Assembly (NCBI GenBank): GCA_013153375.1 | Contig: JAADEN010000172.1 | Location: 1 to 12,218 of the forward strand | Length of the DNA stretch: 12,218 nt | Direction of reading: 5' to 3' | From: Chloroflexota bacterium | GTDB taxonomy: Bacteria > Chloroflexota > Anaerolineae > Anaerolineales > DRMV01 | Part shown: one piece after another, positions 1 through 7,492 of the stretch | Position numbering within the stretch: position 1 is the first letter of the stretch | How the letters are laid out: every line of letters starts with the position of its first letter | Translations under genes and position numbers: made by a program | Notes under the pieces: model-generated | What the model saw: the letters and a program-made list of their open reading frames with translations, nothing else | Told to the model about the DNA's origin: nothing | The model's database searches: none

Positions 1-1761
1 CCGGCCACCGAGTCTGAGCAGCAACGCATGGTGGCCTCGCTTCTGGAGCACGAATGGTTCCGGGTGTATCCTGAAGATGTACGTCCTTCAATGGAGGACT
101 ACGCCCGTTTCCCAGCGGTATTGCAACCTTCGGGCCGCTGGACGCGCTTGTTTTATTGGTACTTCGTCACTTTGCCGTTGCGCGTGGTGCCGGCCCAATG
201 GGACTTCGCCTGGCAATTGCGGCTGCTGCGGGGCATGTCGGTGCTGCTGTTCGCGGTCACCATCTGGGTGGCCTGGCAGGCGGCGCGGGAGGTCTTTGGC
301 CCGCGGCACCCCCTGGCCCGGCTGGCCCCCCTGAGCCTGATGCTACTACCGGGCTTTGCGGAGCCCATGAGTCTGCTCAACGACGATGTAGGCGCGGCGT
401 TTGGGGGAACACTCTTTGTATGGGCTGTGGCGCGCCTGCTGCGTCGGGGGCTCACTATCCGCGAAGTGGCTTTCGCCCTGGGGGCCGCGTGGGTGGCCAG
501 CCAGATGAAACGCACTGTAGTGCCCATGCTGGCCGTGCTGCCCTTCGCGCTGATTTTGGCCTGGCGGCCGCGTCGCGTGCGATGGGCACCTTGGGCCTTG
601 TCCGCGGGGCTGGCCCTGGGGGCCGCGGTTGCAGTGCTGGGCTGGGGTGACCCCGCACACTGGTATCACGACCGGGTGGTCGCGATTCCCTTGCGCGTGT
701 CCATGGACGACGCTCCCGATGGGCAATGGGTCTTTCGTTTGCCTTCAACTTCTATAGAAATGGGCCAATGGTTACCCTCGATAATCTATATTTATCACCA
801 AAATAACACACCGTTACGTTTGACCTTTTGGATGTGGAGTGACGAGCCGGGTCAAGTGCGTTTGCCCCGCTTATGCAATTCTAGTGGAGGGCTTTGGCAA
901 CCAATAGAGACTTGTGCCCCGGAACAAATCGTTGAAATCGGCCCTCAACCTAAATATTTCGAAATTAATCTCGATCCTGTAGGTGGAAGGTTTGTACGTT
1001 TAGAAATTACGCCTTTTACGGGCCAAAATCTTGGTTATATCTACATAGACGCGCTATCCTTACGAGCGGCGCATGATGCTGAAGCGCCTGAATTGCTCCG
1101 AAATGGTTCTGCCGAGCAAGCAGGACCGCGCCTCAAACCTCTGGCTGCACGAATATTACCTGCAGGTTCTCTCGCGTTGCCGGTGGTGCTGGCCGCCTGG
1201 CTGGAGCCTACGGTATTACTGCAAGCGCTACGCCCCACGGGAATTATGTTATTCAGAACTTTTTGGGGATTTTTCGCACGTGCTAAAGTGTTTTATTTAG
1301 GCCGCGATGGTACTTATGCAGGCTTATTACTTCTCTCTATTCTAAGCGTTTTTGGTCTTCTTCGGAGAGTCGTACGCGAATGGAAGCGCCTTGAATGGAG
1401 ATTGATTATATCACTTGGATTGAGCGGTGTTATCGTATGGTTTATGACTTTTTCCTTCGTTTTGGGTTATCTGCATGATGAGGCGCATATGGCGACTTGG
1501 TTTCGTTACGCGTTTCCTGCTGCCTTCCCCACCATGCTTATGATTATTCTGGGCTGGTATGAATGGTTACATCGTTATCAACGTTTATCTGTAATCCTTT
1601 GTTTTTTAGTAGGGCTCAATATATTGGCATGGCTGAGCTTAGGACTTTATTTTTATCCTCCGCCGTTAAGTGCGGATCAGGCAGGATTTATCATTGCTAT
1701 TGTACTCTTCAGCTGGCTTGGGTGGTCAAACAAAAAGGAAAATTGGTTACGGGAAGGATAG
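1..1761 (+). CDS. Polytopic membrane protein, DUF2142/GT-C glycosyltransferase-like (5' truncated)
   Basis: The frame is open to the left edge, so the first Met at 28 is probably internal and the N-terminus lies outside the window. Counting from that Met there are 577 residues. Hydrophobic segments lie near residues 68-85, 96-112, 122-138, 163-180 and 187-206, and again near 377-392, 430-446, 458-482, 496-510, 520-543 and 552-567. An acidic loop motif (LLNDD, about 116-120) and a late FRYAFPA stretch (492-498) recall DUF2142 and PMT/GT39-like enzymes, which use lipid-linked sugars at the outer membrane face. Residues about 225-370 form a soluble, beta-strand-rich insert ending in LLRNGSAEQ, similar to the edges of carbohydrate-binding beta-sandwich modules. 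The first 730 bases are GC-rich; most of the rest is clearly AT-richer. Substrate is unknown. It faces the neighbouring citE-like gene tail to tail, 13 bp apart, with no terminator seen. Confidence 0.7.
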   Translation, partial: PATESEQQRMVASLLEHEWFRVYPEDVRPSMEDYARFPAVLQPSGRWTRLFYWYFVTLPLRVVPAQWDFAWQLRLLRGMSVLLFAVTIWVAWQAAREVFGPRHPLARLAPLSLMLLPGFAEPMSLLNDDVGAAFGGTLFVWAVARLLRRGLTIREVAFALGAAWVASQMKRTVVPMLAVLPFALILAWRPRRVRWAPWALSAGLALGAAVAVLGWGDPAHWYHDRVVAIPLRVSMDDAPDGQWVFRLPSTSIEMGQWLPSIIYIYHQNNTPLRLTFWMWSDEPGQVRLPRLCNSSGGLWQPIETCAPEQIVEIGPQPKYFEINLDPVGGRFVRLEITPFTGQNLGYIYIDALSLRAAHDAEAPELLRNGSAEQAGPRLKPLAARILPAGSLALPVVLAAWLEPTVLLQALRPTGIMLFRTFWGFFARAKVFYLGRDGTYAGLLLLSILSVFGLLRRVVREWKRLEWRLIISLGLSGVIVWFMTFSFVLGYLHDEAHMATWFRYAFPAAFPTMLMIILGWYEWLHRYQRLSVILCFLVGLNILAWLSLGLYFYPPPLSADQAGFIIAIVLFSWLGWSNKKENWLREG

Positions 1762-1774
1762 TGATAGGAAAGGC

Positions 1775-2653
1775 TTAGGTCATCCCCACCCCCGCCCGCG
1801 CCAAAACGCGGCGCGCGGCTTTGACCATGGGCATGTCAATCATGCGGCCTTCCAGGGCCACCACGCCCACGCCTTGGGCGCGGCCGCGGGCGTAAGCCTC
1901 CAACACCCGGCGCGCGGCCGCGATCTCCTCGTCGCTCGGGGTGAACGCTTGCTGCACCACCGGCACCTGCGCGGGGTGGATGACCTGTTTGCCGTCGAAC
2001 CCCCAGGCCGCGGCTTCGCGCGCCTCGCGGGCCAGGCCGTCCAGGTCTTTGTAGCGGATGTACACGATGTCGATGGCCTGCACATCGTGGGCCTTGGCCG
2101 CGGCCACCACGGCCTGCCGCGCGTAGAGCACTTCCCGGTTGTCGGGGCTGCGGCGGGCGCCGAGGTCGGCGGTGTAATCTTCCGCGCCAAAGAGGAGCGC
2201 GTCCAGGCGCGCGGTGGCGCGGACGATGTCCCGGCGGCGCTCGACCCCGGCCGCGGTCTCCAGAATGGCCAGCAGGCGCAACGAGCCCACGGGCCAACCG
2301 TGAGCCTCCTCGGCCTGCTGCAGACGGTAGGCCACCCAGTGCAGTTGCCAGGGGGCTTCGACTTTGGGAACCACGATGCCGTCGGGATGCGCGGGCAGGA
2401 CCGCGTCCAGGTCGGCCGCGGCCACGCCGCCGTGGGGGCCGGTCGGCGCGTGGATGCGCACCAAACGCTCCCCGGCCCGAAAAGTTTGTTCCCCCAGAAG
2501 CCGCGCCACCAAGCGCCGCGCGGCTTCTTGGTTGGGCCATGCGACCCCGTCTTCCAGGTCCAGGCACACGCTGTCCACGGCCAGTTGCGCGGCCTTGAGG
2601 ATCTTGCGCTCCTGGTCCCCTGGCACATAGAGCAGCGCCCGACGAGGCCGCAT
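1775..2653 (-). CDS. HpcH/HpaI aldolase / citrate lyase beta-subunit (CitE)-like protein
   Basis: This is a 292-residue TIM-barrel lyase of the CitE / malyl-CoA / citramalyl-CoA lyase family, full length for single-domain members. Such enzymes cleave or form C-C bonds in acyl-CoA substrates with a divalent metal. Visible motifs are LLYVPG (7-12), DLEDGV (32-37), Arg67 in VRIHAP, PKVE (96-99), ETAAG (132-136, metal-ligand Glu132), GAEDYTADLG (156-165, with Asp159) and GFDGKQVIHPAQ (218-229). The usual Asn after the catalytic Arg is replaced by His69. The ATG start has a purine-rich GGGAGGGGG just upstream. It lies 15 bp after the HhH gene, so the two are almost certainly co-transcribed. No CitD, CitF or acyl-CoA transferase gene is nearby, so a citrate lyase complex is unlikely. 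A stand-alone (S)-citramalyl-CoA or malyl-CoA lyase is the better guess; the substrate is not resolved. Confidence 0.85.
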   Translation of the reverse strand: MRPRRALLYVPGDQERKILKAAQLAVDSVCLDLEDGVAWPNQEAARRLVARLLGEQTFRAGERLVRIHAPTGPHGGVAAADLDAVLPAHPDGIVVPKVEAPWQLHWVAYRLQQAEEAHGWPVGSLRLLAILETAAGVERRRDIVRATARLDALLFGAEDYTADLGARRSPDNREVLYARQAVVAAAKAHDVQAIDIVYIRYKDLDGLAREAREAAAWGFDGKQVIHPAQVPVVQQAFTPSDEEIAAARRVLEAYARGRAQGVGVVALEGRMIDMPMVKAARRVLARAGVGMT

Positions 2654-2668
2654 GGCCCCCTCCCTGGT

Positions 2669-3079
2669 TTAGTAGAAGACCTTGCGCGGTAAGGTCTTGG
2701 CTTGCTCAATCCAATCGCGCACTTGCGACAGCGCCGGCACCCGCCGCACCAGTTTCTTCTCGCGGTTGACCTCGATCAGTTTGGCGTGCAGCGACTCGGG
2801 GTTGCGGCGGGCCAGTTCGACCACGGTGTCCACGCCCGCGGCTTCCAGCAGGTCCGCGTACTCCGAGCCCACGCCCTTGATGCGATACAGGTCGGCGTGA
2901 TTGACCCATTCCAGCAACAACTTGGGCGAAATCTCCAGGCGTTCGGCGATGCTGCGACGGCCTTGCGGCGTTCCGGCTTGCTCCAACAAGGCTTCCACGG
3001 TGGTGATGCCGATGGAGGCCAATTTCTCTGCATAGACGGGGCCGATGCCTTCGATATCCTGAATGCGTTTTTTCGCCAC
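2669..3079 (-). CDS. Helix-hairpin-helix protein, DUF4332-like
   Basis: A 136-residue soluble protein with two related helix-hairpin-helix units: IEGIGPVYAEKLASIGI (9-25) and IKGVGSEYADLLEAAGV (67-83). Each is followed by a short helix (TTVEALLEQA and DTVVELARRN). This GxG hairpin pattern binds the nucleic-acid backbone non-specifically and matches the DUF4332 family. There is no catalytic domain, signal peptide or membrane segment. The start is GTG at 3079, chosen because an ideal Shine-Dalgarno sits 3 bases upstream of it (core GGAGG 7 bases upstream) and the first conserved hairpin begins right after. It lies 79 bp downstream of truB and 15 bp upstream of the citE-like gene. Its role is unknown; nucleic-acid binding is an inference from the fold. 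Confidence 0.8.
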   Translation of the reverse strand: MAKKRIQDIEGIGPVYAEKLASIGITTVEALLEQAGTPQGRRSIAERLEISPKLLLEWVNHADLYRIKGVGSEYADLLEAAGVDTVVELARRNPESLHAKLIEVNREKKLVRRVPALSQVRDWIEQAKTLPRKVFY

Positions 3080-3082
3080 TTC

Positions 3083-3092
3083 TCACCTCCTT
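3083..3092 (-). promoter_or_regulatory. Strong Shine-Dalgarno that fixes the GTG start of the HhH gene
   Basis: On the minus strand the ten bases read AAGGAGGTGA, fully complementary to the usual 16S rRNA 3' tail. The spacing from GGAGG to GTG (3079) is six bases (TGAGAA). This is the best ribosome binding site in the window. It suggests that this gene is translated independently of the upstream truB and at a high rate. Confidence 0.8.
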
Positions 3093-3107
3093 AGGGATGG
3101 AAAGTTG

Positions 3108-3130
3108 GGCTCCCCCCGCCGGGGGTTGCC
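3108..3130 (-). repeat. GC-rich hairpin between truB and the HhH gene
   Basis: A run of five C and a run of five G (3113-3117 and 3121-3125) flank a three-base GCC loop. An outer GGC/GCC pair (3108-3110, 3128-3130) sits across a small asymmetric bulge. On the minus strand it lies 28 bases after the truB stop. No T-tract follows, so it is not a clear intrinsic terminator. It could slow polymerase, protect the truB mRNA end or be a processing site. Confidence 0.4.
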
Positions 3131-3158
3131 TAATGCGAACAACAGATTACGCGGCCAA

Positions 3159-4193
3159 TCAGGTCACAAAAAATACCTTTTTCGGCTTCAAGACCGCTTC
3201 TTCTGCATTATACTCCATAATAGCCACCAGGTCGCCCTGCTCGGTCACCGCGCGCAGCAGCCGCCCTTCGGGCAGCCCTTCCCAGCGGGACGGCAGGCTG
3301 TGGCCGTGGCGCACTTTGTCCACCTCGTCGGCGTTGAGTTCCACCAGGGGCCAGTCGGGCAGCGCGTCGGCCGCGGGCAACAGGTACTTATACCAGTCGC
3401 CGGTGAGGAAGGCCTCTTGCAGCCGTTGCAGGGGCACAGCGTCCCGCAGGGTGAAGCGTCCGCTCTGGGTGCGTCGCAGGCCGACCAGATGCGCGCCGCA
3501 CCCCAGGGCGCGGCCGATGTCGTGGGCCAGGGAACGGATGTAGGTGCCCGAGGAGCAATGGACATCCAGGACGACCTCGGGCGGCGCCCACTCCAACAGA
3601 TCCAGGTCGTACACGGTGATCTTGCGCGGTTTGAGGTTGACTTTTTGGCCTTTGCGGGCCAGTTCGTAGGCCCGTTTGCCCTTGACCCGCACCGCGGAAT
3701 AGGGCGGCGGCACCTGCTCGATTTCCCCGACGAACTGCTTGAGCAGGGCGCGAAACCCCTCTTCGGAGATGTCGGGGCAGGGGGTTTCGTCGGTGATGCG
3801 GCCTTCGGCGTCGTAGGTGTCGGTGGCCGCGCCCAAGCGCAAGGTCGCCATGTAGCGCTTGTCGGAAGAGGCCACCCACTCGCTCAGGCGCACCGCGGGA
3901 CCCAACAGCACCACCAGCACGCCCGAGGCGCGCGGATCCAGGGTGCCCGCGTGGCCCGAGCGCCGGATGCCCGTACCCCGACGGATGATTTGCACCACAT
4001 CGTGGGAGGTCAAGCCAACGGGTTTGTCCACCACCAGGACGCCGGAGACCACATTGCGCAACAGGTCGGGATCGGTGCGCTGCTGGAGCGGCGCGCGCCA
4101 ATCCGAAAACTGCCCGCGGCCTTTGCGCGGGGTGCGATTTTTGCGCGTGGGACGCCGCGATCGCAGAGATCGAGAACTTGCGTTCCAGGACAT
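3159..4193 (-). CDS. truB: tRNA pseudouridine-55 synthase
   Basis: It converts U55 in the T-loop of most tRNAs to pseudouridine. Length is 344 residues from ATG 4193. The frame stays open for 70 more codons upstream, but those are out-of-frame reading of the previous gene, and GGGAGGTG lies just before this ATG. Family motifs are GVLVVDKPVGLTSHD (51-65), GHAGTLDPRASG (80-91) with catalytic Asp86, the KRYMATLRLG strand, VPPPYSAVRVKGKRAYELARKG, GTYIRSLAHDIG and a C-terminal PUA-like domain (about the last 65 residues). Before the first motif there is a roughly 50-residue Arg/Lys-rich tail, about 30 residues longer than in E. coli TruB as I recall it. It starts 14 bp after the nrnA stop, so it is in the same operon. 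Confidence 0.95.
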   Translation of the reverse strand: MSWNASSRSLRSRRPTRKNRTPRKGRGQFSDWRAPLQQRTDPDLLRNVVSGVLVVDKPVGLTSHDVVQIIRRGTGIRRSGHAGTLDPRASGVLVVLLGPAVRLSEWVASSDKRYMATLRLGAATDTYDAEGRITDETPCPDISEEGFRALLKQFVGEIEQVPPPYSAVRVKGKRAYELARKGQKVNLKPRKITVYDLDLLEWAPPEVVLDVHCSSGTYIRSLAHDIGRALGCGAHLVGLRRTQSGRFTLRDAVPLQRLQEAFLTGDWYKYLLPAADALPDWPLVELNADEVDKVRHGHSLPSRWEGLPEGRLLRAVTEQGDLVAIMEYNAEEAVLKPKKVFFVT

Positions 4194-4207
4194 GGCCACC
4201 TCCCAAA

Positions 4208-5209
4208 TCAGGGGTTTGGGGTGTCGGCTGGCAAGGGCTGAGGGACCTGGTGGGTGCGATGGAAGTGCATCGTGGCAGCCAGCACGCGTTGTTGCACCGC
4301 GGCCAATTCGCCGGGCACTCGAGCGCCGGCTGCGGCCGCGTGGCCCCCGCCGCCGAAGGCGCGCGCCAGTTCGCTCACATCCCAACCCTCTTTGGCCCGC
4401 CAACTGACTTTCACCAACTGCGGCTGGTCGGTTTCGACGAACACGACGGCCAAATCGGCCTCGCGCGCGTTGAGCAATGCGTTGACCAGACCGGCATCAT
4501 CGGGCACCGTAAAGCCCGTCTCGGCCCGATCGCGCCGCGTGAGATAGGACCAGATCACGCGACCGGTCATCTGGGCGCGGGCCTTGCCGCGGCCGAGATA
4601 ACGGATCTCGGCGAAGGAACGGGCCACCAGGGCTTCGTAATAGATGGTGCTCAGGGGCGCGCCCAGTTCCATGAGCCGCGCGACCAAACGCAAAGTCGCG
4701 GGCTTCACCGCCGCGGTGCGCAGCCCCAGGGTGTCGGTCAACAGCCCGGTCAACAGGGCCTGCGCGGCCGGGGGCGTGATGGTCAGGCCCCACGCGGCGG
4801 CATGTTCGGCCAACACCGTGGTGGTCGAGGGCGCATCGGGTACGACCACATTCAGACGACCGTAAAGGGTGTTGGCCTTGTGATGGTCAATGTTCAAATC
4901 AATGGGCCATTCGGCGGGCACCGCGTCGCCCAGGCGCTCCCGCGCGCCGCTGTCCACCGCGATGAGGATGTCGGGGCGGGTGGCAACGCGGCGGACGATG
5001 GTGTCGGCCGCGGGCAAGAAGAGCAAATTCTCGGGGACGGGATCCGCCAGGGCCAGGGTCACTTGCAGTCCGGCCTGCTGCAACATATGGCCCAGGCCCA
5101 GCAAGGAGCCTACGGCGTCGCCGTCGGGGTTGATGTGGGATACGATCGCCGCGGTTCGACCGCGGGCCAACAGCGCACGCACCGCGGCCGGCGGGTCATG
5201 GCTCGCCAT
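4208..5209 (-). CDS. nrnA: DHH/DHHA1 phosphoesterase, NrnA-type oligoribonuclease / pAp phosphatase
   Basis: This family degrades 2-5 nt RNA fragments and often dephosphorylates 3'-phosphoadenosine 5'-phosphate, using two Mn ions. Length is 333 residues. Motifs are HINPDGDAVGS (25-35), AVDSG (85-89, Asp86), NIDHHKANT (107-115, the DHH signature), GLLTDT (155-160, Asp159) and FGGGGHAAAAG (285-295, substrate-binding DHHA1 loop). The usual TDTGxF segment reads TDTLGLR, a mild variation. The start at ATG 5209 is chosen because AGGAGGAAG lies just upstream and the first beta strand follows at once; the open frame further upstream belongs to rbfA in another frame. It overlaps the end of rbfA by 14 bp, which implies translational coupling. 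The position between rbfA and truB matches Firmicutes and Chloroflexota operons. Exact substrate preference is inferred. Confidence 0.9.
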   Translation of the reverse strand: MASHDPPAAVRALLARGRTAAIVSHINPDGDAVGSLLGLGHMLQQAGLQVTLALADPVPENLLFLPAADTIVRRVATRPDILIAVDSGARERLGDAVPAEWPIDLNIDHHKANTLYGRLNVVVPDAPSTTTVLAEHAAAWGLTITPPAAQALLTGLLTDTLGLRTAAVKPATLRLVARLMELGAPLSTIYYEALVARSFAEIRYLGRGKARAQMTGRVIWSYLTRRDRAETGFTVPDDAGLVNALLNAREADLAVVFVETDQPQLVKVSWRAKEGWDVSELARAFGGGGHAAAAGARVPGELAAVQQRVLAATMHFHRTHQVPQPLPADTPNP

Positions 5210-5609
5210 CCACTTCCTCCTCGGGAGGCTCGGCCGCGGCCTCCGGGGTGTCCGCCTCACGCTCGGCCTGGAGTTGCGCGAACAACTGCTCCAGGCGCGC
5301 GGCCCGCTCAGGTGTGGGATCCCAATGAAATCGCAAACGCGGGAAAGTGCGCAGGTAGTCGATGCGCTGGGCCAGCAGGGTGCGCAGATAGCCTTTGGCC
5401 CGCTCCAGGCCGGCCATGACCTCGTCCCGCCGCTCGGCGCCTTCGATGGCCGAAACGAAGATGTCCGCGTAGGCCAGTTCTCGGTCCACATCCACATCGG
5501 TCACGGTCACGCCCTGCAAGCGCGGGTCCGCGACCTCGAAAAGCAGAATCTCGGCCAACTCCTCTTTGATGCGCTCCTCGATGCGCCGCAGTCGTACCTC
5601 GCCTACCAT
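5196..5609 (-). CDS. rbfA: 30S ribosome-binding factor A
   Basis: RbfA binds the immature 30S subunit near the 5' helix of 16S rRNA and helps its late maturation, notably in the cold. This form has 137 residues. The KH-like core is clear: RLRRIEERIKEELAEILL, DPRLQGVTVTDVDVDREL, YADIFVSA, LERAKGYLRTLLAQ, LRTFPRLRFHWDPTPE. An acidic tail follows the core (EADTPEAAAEPPEEEVDGEP). An upstream in-frame GTG (5633) would add eight residues, but ATG 5609 is preferred because GGAGGAAATC directly precedes it and the family start lies here. It follows infB by 48 bp and overlaps the nrnA start by 14 bp. Confidence 0.93.
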   Translation of the reverse strand: MVGEVRLRRIEERIKEELAEILLFEVADPRLQGVTVTDVDVDRELAYADIFVSAIEGAERRDEVMAGLERAKGYLRTLLAQRIDYLRTFPRLRFHWDPTPERAARLEQLFAQLQAEREADTPEAAAEPPEEEVDGEP

Positions 5610-5657
5610 GATTTCCTCCAGGGCCCGGCTCACGGCCGGGTCCGCTGCCTCAAGGCT

Positions 5658-7448
5658 TTAGGCCGGGGGCACGGTCTCTATAGTGTAGCATATCAGTCGG
5701 TCGCCGACCTGAAAGTCCTTGAAGCCCTTGAGCCCGAGGCCGAATTCGTAGCCCTCGCGCACTTCCCGCACATCTTCCTGGAAGCGCTTGAGGGAGCCGA
5801 TCTCGCCGTCGAAGACCACGGTGTCGCCGCGCAGCACCCGCACCCGGGCGTTGCGGCGGAACACGCCCCGTCGCACGCGCGCGCCCGCGACTTTGCCGAA
5901 CTTCGAGGCGGGGAAGACGGCCAGGACTTCGGCCTCGCCCAGGACGACCTCCTGTTTCTCGGGTTCCAGCAACCCTTTGAGGGCCTTTTCAATGTCGTCC
6001 AGCAAGTTGTAAATGACCCGATAGGTCCGAATGGAGACGCCCTCTTGCTCCGCGACCCGGCGAGCGGCCGCGTCGGCCTTAACATTAAAACCCACAACCA
6101 CCGCGCCCGATGCGGCGGCCAGCATGACATCGTTCTCGGTGATGTTGCCCACATCGGCGTGCAAAATGCGCACCTCGGCCTCGCTGTGCTTGGCGCGCTC
6201 TTCGATGGAGCGCACCACAGGCTCCAACGAGCCCTGGACATCCACCTTGACGACCAGGCGCAACTCTTTGACCTCGCCCTCTTGCAAACGCTGGAAGAAC
6301 TCTTCCAGGCTCATGCGCGGGGTGGGGGTGGTTTGTTGCTTCGCGGCCTCTTGGCGCTCTTCGACGATCTTGCGGGCCTCTTTCTCGTTCTTCACCTTGA
6401 AGAACAGGCTTCCGGCCTGGGGGATGTCGTGGAAGCCCAGCATGCCCACGGGCGTCGAAGGGCCGGCCTCTTTGATGCGCTGGCCGCGGAAGTCCAGCAG
6501 GGCGCGCACCTTGCCGTAGGCCGTGCCCGCGACCAGGACATCGCCGACCCGCAGCGTGCCGTTTTGGACCAGCAGGGTCGCGACCACGCCTTGGCCCTTC
6601 TTCACCTGGGCCTCGATGACGGTGCCGAAGACGCGCCCCTGCGGGTTGGCGCGGATGTCCGCCGTGTCCGCGACCAACAGGATGGCCTCCAGGAGTTCGT
6701 CCAAATTCAGGCGCTCTTTGGCCGAGATCTCCACCATGATGGTGTCGCCGCCCCACTCCTGGGGCACCAGGCCCAGGTCCGCGAGTTGACGCCGCACCTT
6801 TTCGGGCTGGGCGTTGGGTTTGTCGATCTTGTTGATGGCGACCACGATGGGCACCTGGGCGGCCTTGGCGTGGGCGATGGCCTCGCGCGTCTGCGGCATC
6901 ACGCCGTCGTCCGCGGCCACGACCAGCACCACCAGGTCCGCGCCCTTCGCGCCGCGGGCGCGCAGCGAGGTGAAGGCTGCGTGGCCGGGCGTGTCCAGGA
7001 AGGTGATGGGACGGCCCTCGTGCTCGATTTGGTAGGCGCTGATGTGCTGGGTGATGCCGCCCGCTTCGCGCTCGGCCACATTGGTGTTGCGGATGGCGTC
7101 CAGCAGGGTGGTCTTGCCGTGGTCCACATGGCCCAGCACGGCCACCACGGGCGGACGAGGCTGCAACTTGGCCTCGGGTTCGGCCATGAGCCATTTGCGC
7201 CACTGGGGCAATTCGCCCACGGCTTCGGTTTCCTCTTCGGCTTCGGGCACGGCCAGGCGCACTTCCTTGCCCAGTTCCGCGGCCACGATCTCCGCGGTCT
7301 CGAAGTCAATGGTCTGGTTGATGCCGGCCATGACCCCGACGCTCATCAGGGTCTTGATGAGCTCGATGGGGGTGACATTCAATTTTTGAGCCAGCTCACG
7401 CACCGTGATGGTGGGGGGGAGCTCAATGGGTTCTTGCTTCGCCATCAT
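5658..7448 (-). CDS. infB: Translation initiation factor IF-2 (short form)
   Basis: IF-2 is a GTPase that brings fMet-tRNA to the 30S P site and promotes 50S joining. Length is 596 residues, short compared with E. coli (890) and Bacillus (about 716). One IF2_N module (about 12-60) is followed by only about 40 linker residues before the G domain. GTPase motifs are GHVDHGKT (106-113), GGIT (130-133), DTPGH (152-156), NKID (206-209) and SAK (242-244). Then come domain II, the IF-2 domain III region (ILHADVGNITENDV) and the C2 barrel that reads the fMet acceptor end, ending GDRLICYTIETVPPA. Two adjacent ATGs (7448, 7445) follow GGAGGAA at good spacing; the first is used. It lies 44 bp after ylxR. 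The cognate initiator tRNA is encoded at the head of the same operon. Confidence 0.97.
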   Translation of the reverse strand: MMAKQEPIELPPTITVRELAQKLNVTPIELIKTLMSVGVMAGINQTIDFETAEIVAAELGKEVRLAVPEAEEETEAVGELPQWRKWLMAEPEAKLQPRPPVVAVLGHVDHGKTTLLDAIRNTNVAEREAGGITQHISAYQIEHEGRPITFLDTPGHAAFTSLRARGAKGADLVVLVVAADDGVMPQTREAIAHAKAAQVPIVVAINKIDKPNAQPEKVRRQLADLGLVPQEWGGDTIMVEISAKERLNLDELLEAILLVADTADIRANPQGRVFGTVIEAQVKKGQGVVATLLVQNGTLRVGDVLVAGTAYGKVRALLDFRGQRIKEAGPSTPVGMLGFHDIPQAGSLFFKVKNEKEARKIVEERQEAAKQQTTPTPRMSLEEFFQRLQEGEVKELRLVVKVDVQGSLEPVVRSIEERAKHSEAEVRILHADVGNITENDVMLAAASGAVVVGFNVKADAAARRVAEQEGVSIRTYRVIYNLLDDIEKALKGLLEPEKQEVVLGEAEVLAVFPASKFGKVAGARVRRGVFRRNARVRVLRGDTVVFDGEIGSLKRFQEDVREVREGYEFGLGLKGFKDFQVGDRLICYTIETVPPA

Positions 7449-7492
7449 GTTGCGTTCCTCCGGATTCTCGGCGCCCCGGTCGGCATTGCGGT

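Noticed and set aside
1741..1775. Possible terminator between the membrane protein and the citE-like gene
   Set aside because: There is a T-rich run on the minus strand (complement of 1728-1748) but no stem before it, so no intrinsic terminator can be claimed.
1670..2692. 340-codon plus-strand frame opposite the citE-like gene
   Set aside because: It is a low-complexity Arg/His/Gly shadow of a clear CitE-family gene.
4194..4403. 70-codon upstream extension of truB
   Set aside because: It overlaps the DHH gene's end in another frame, has an Arg-rich frame-shadow composition, and a proper ribosome site sits before ATG 4193.
5210..5497. Upstream extension of the DHH phosphoesterase frame
   Set aside because: It reads rbfA in the wrong frame; a strong ribosome site precedes ATG 5209.
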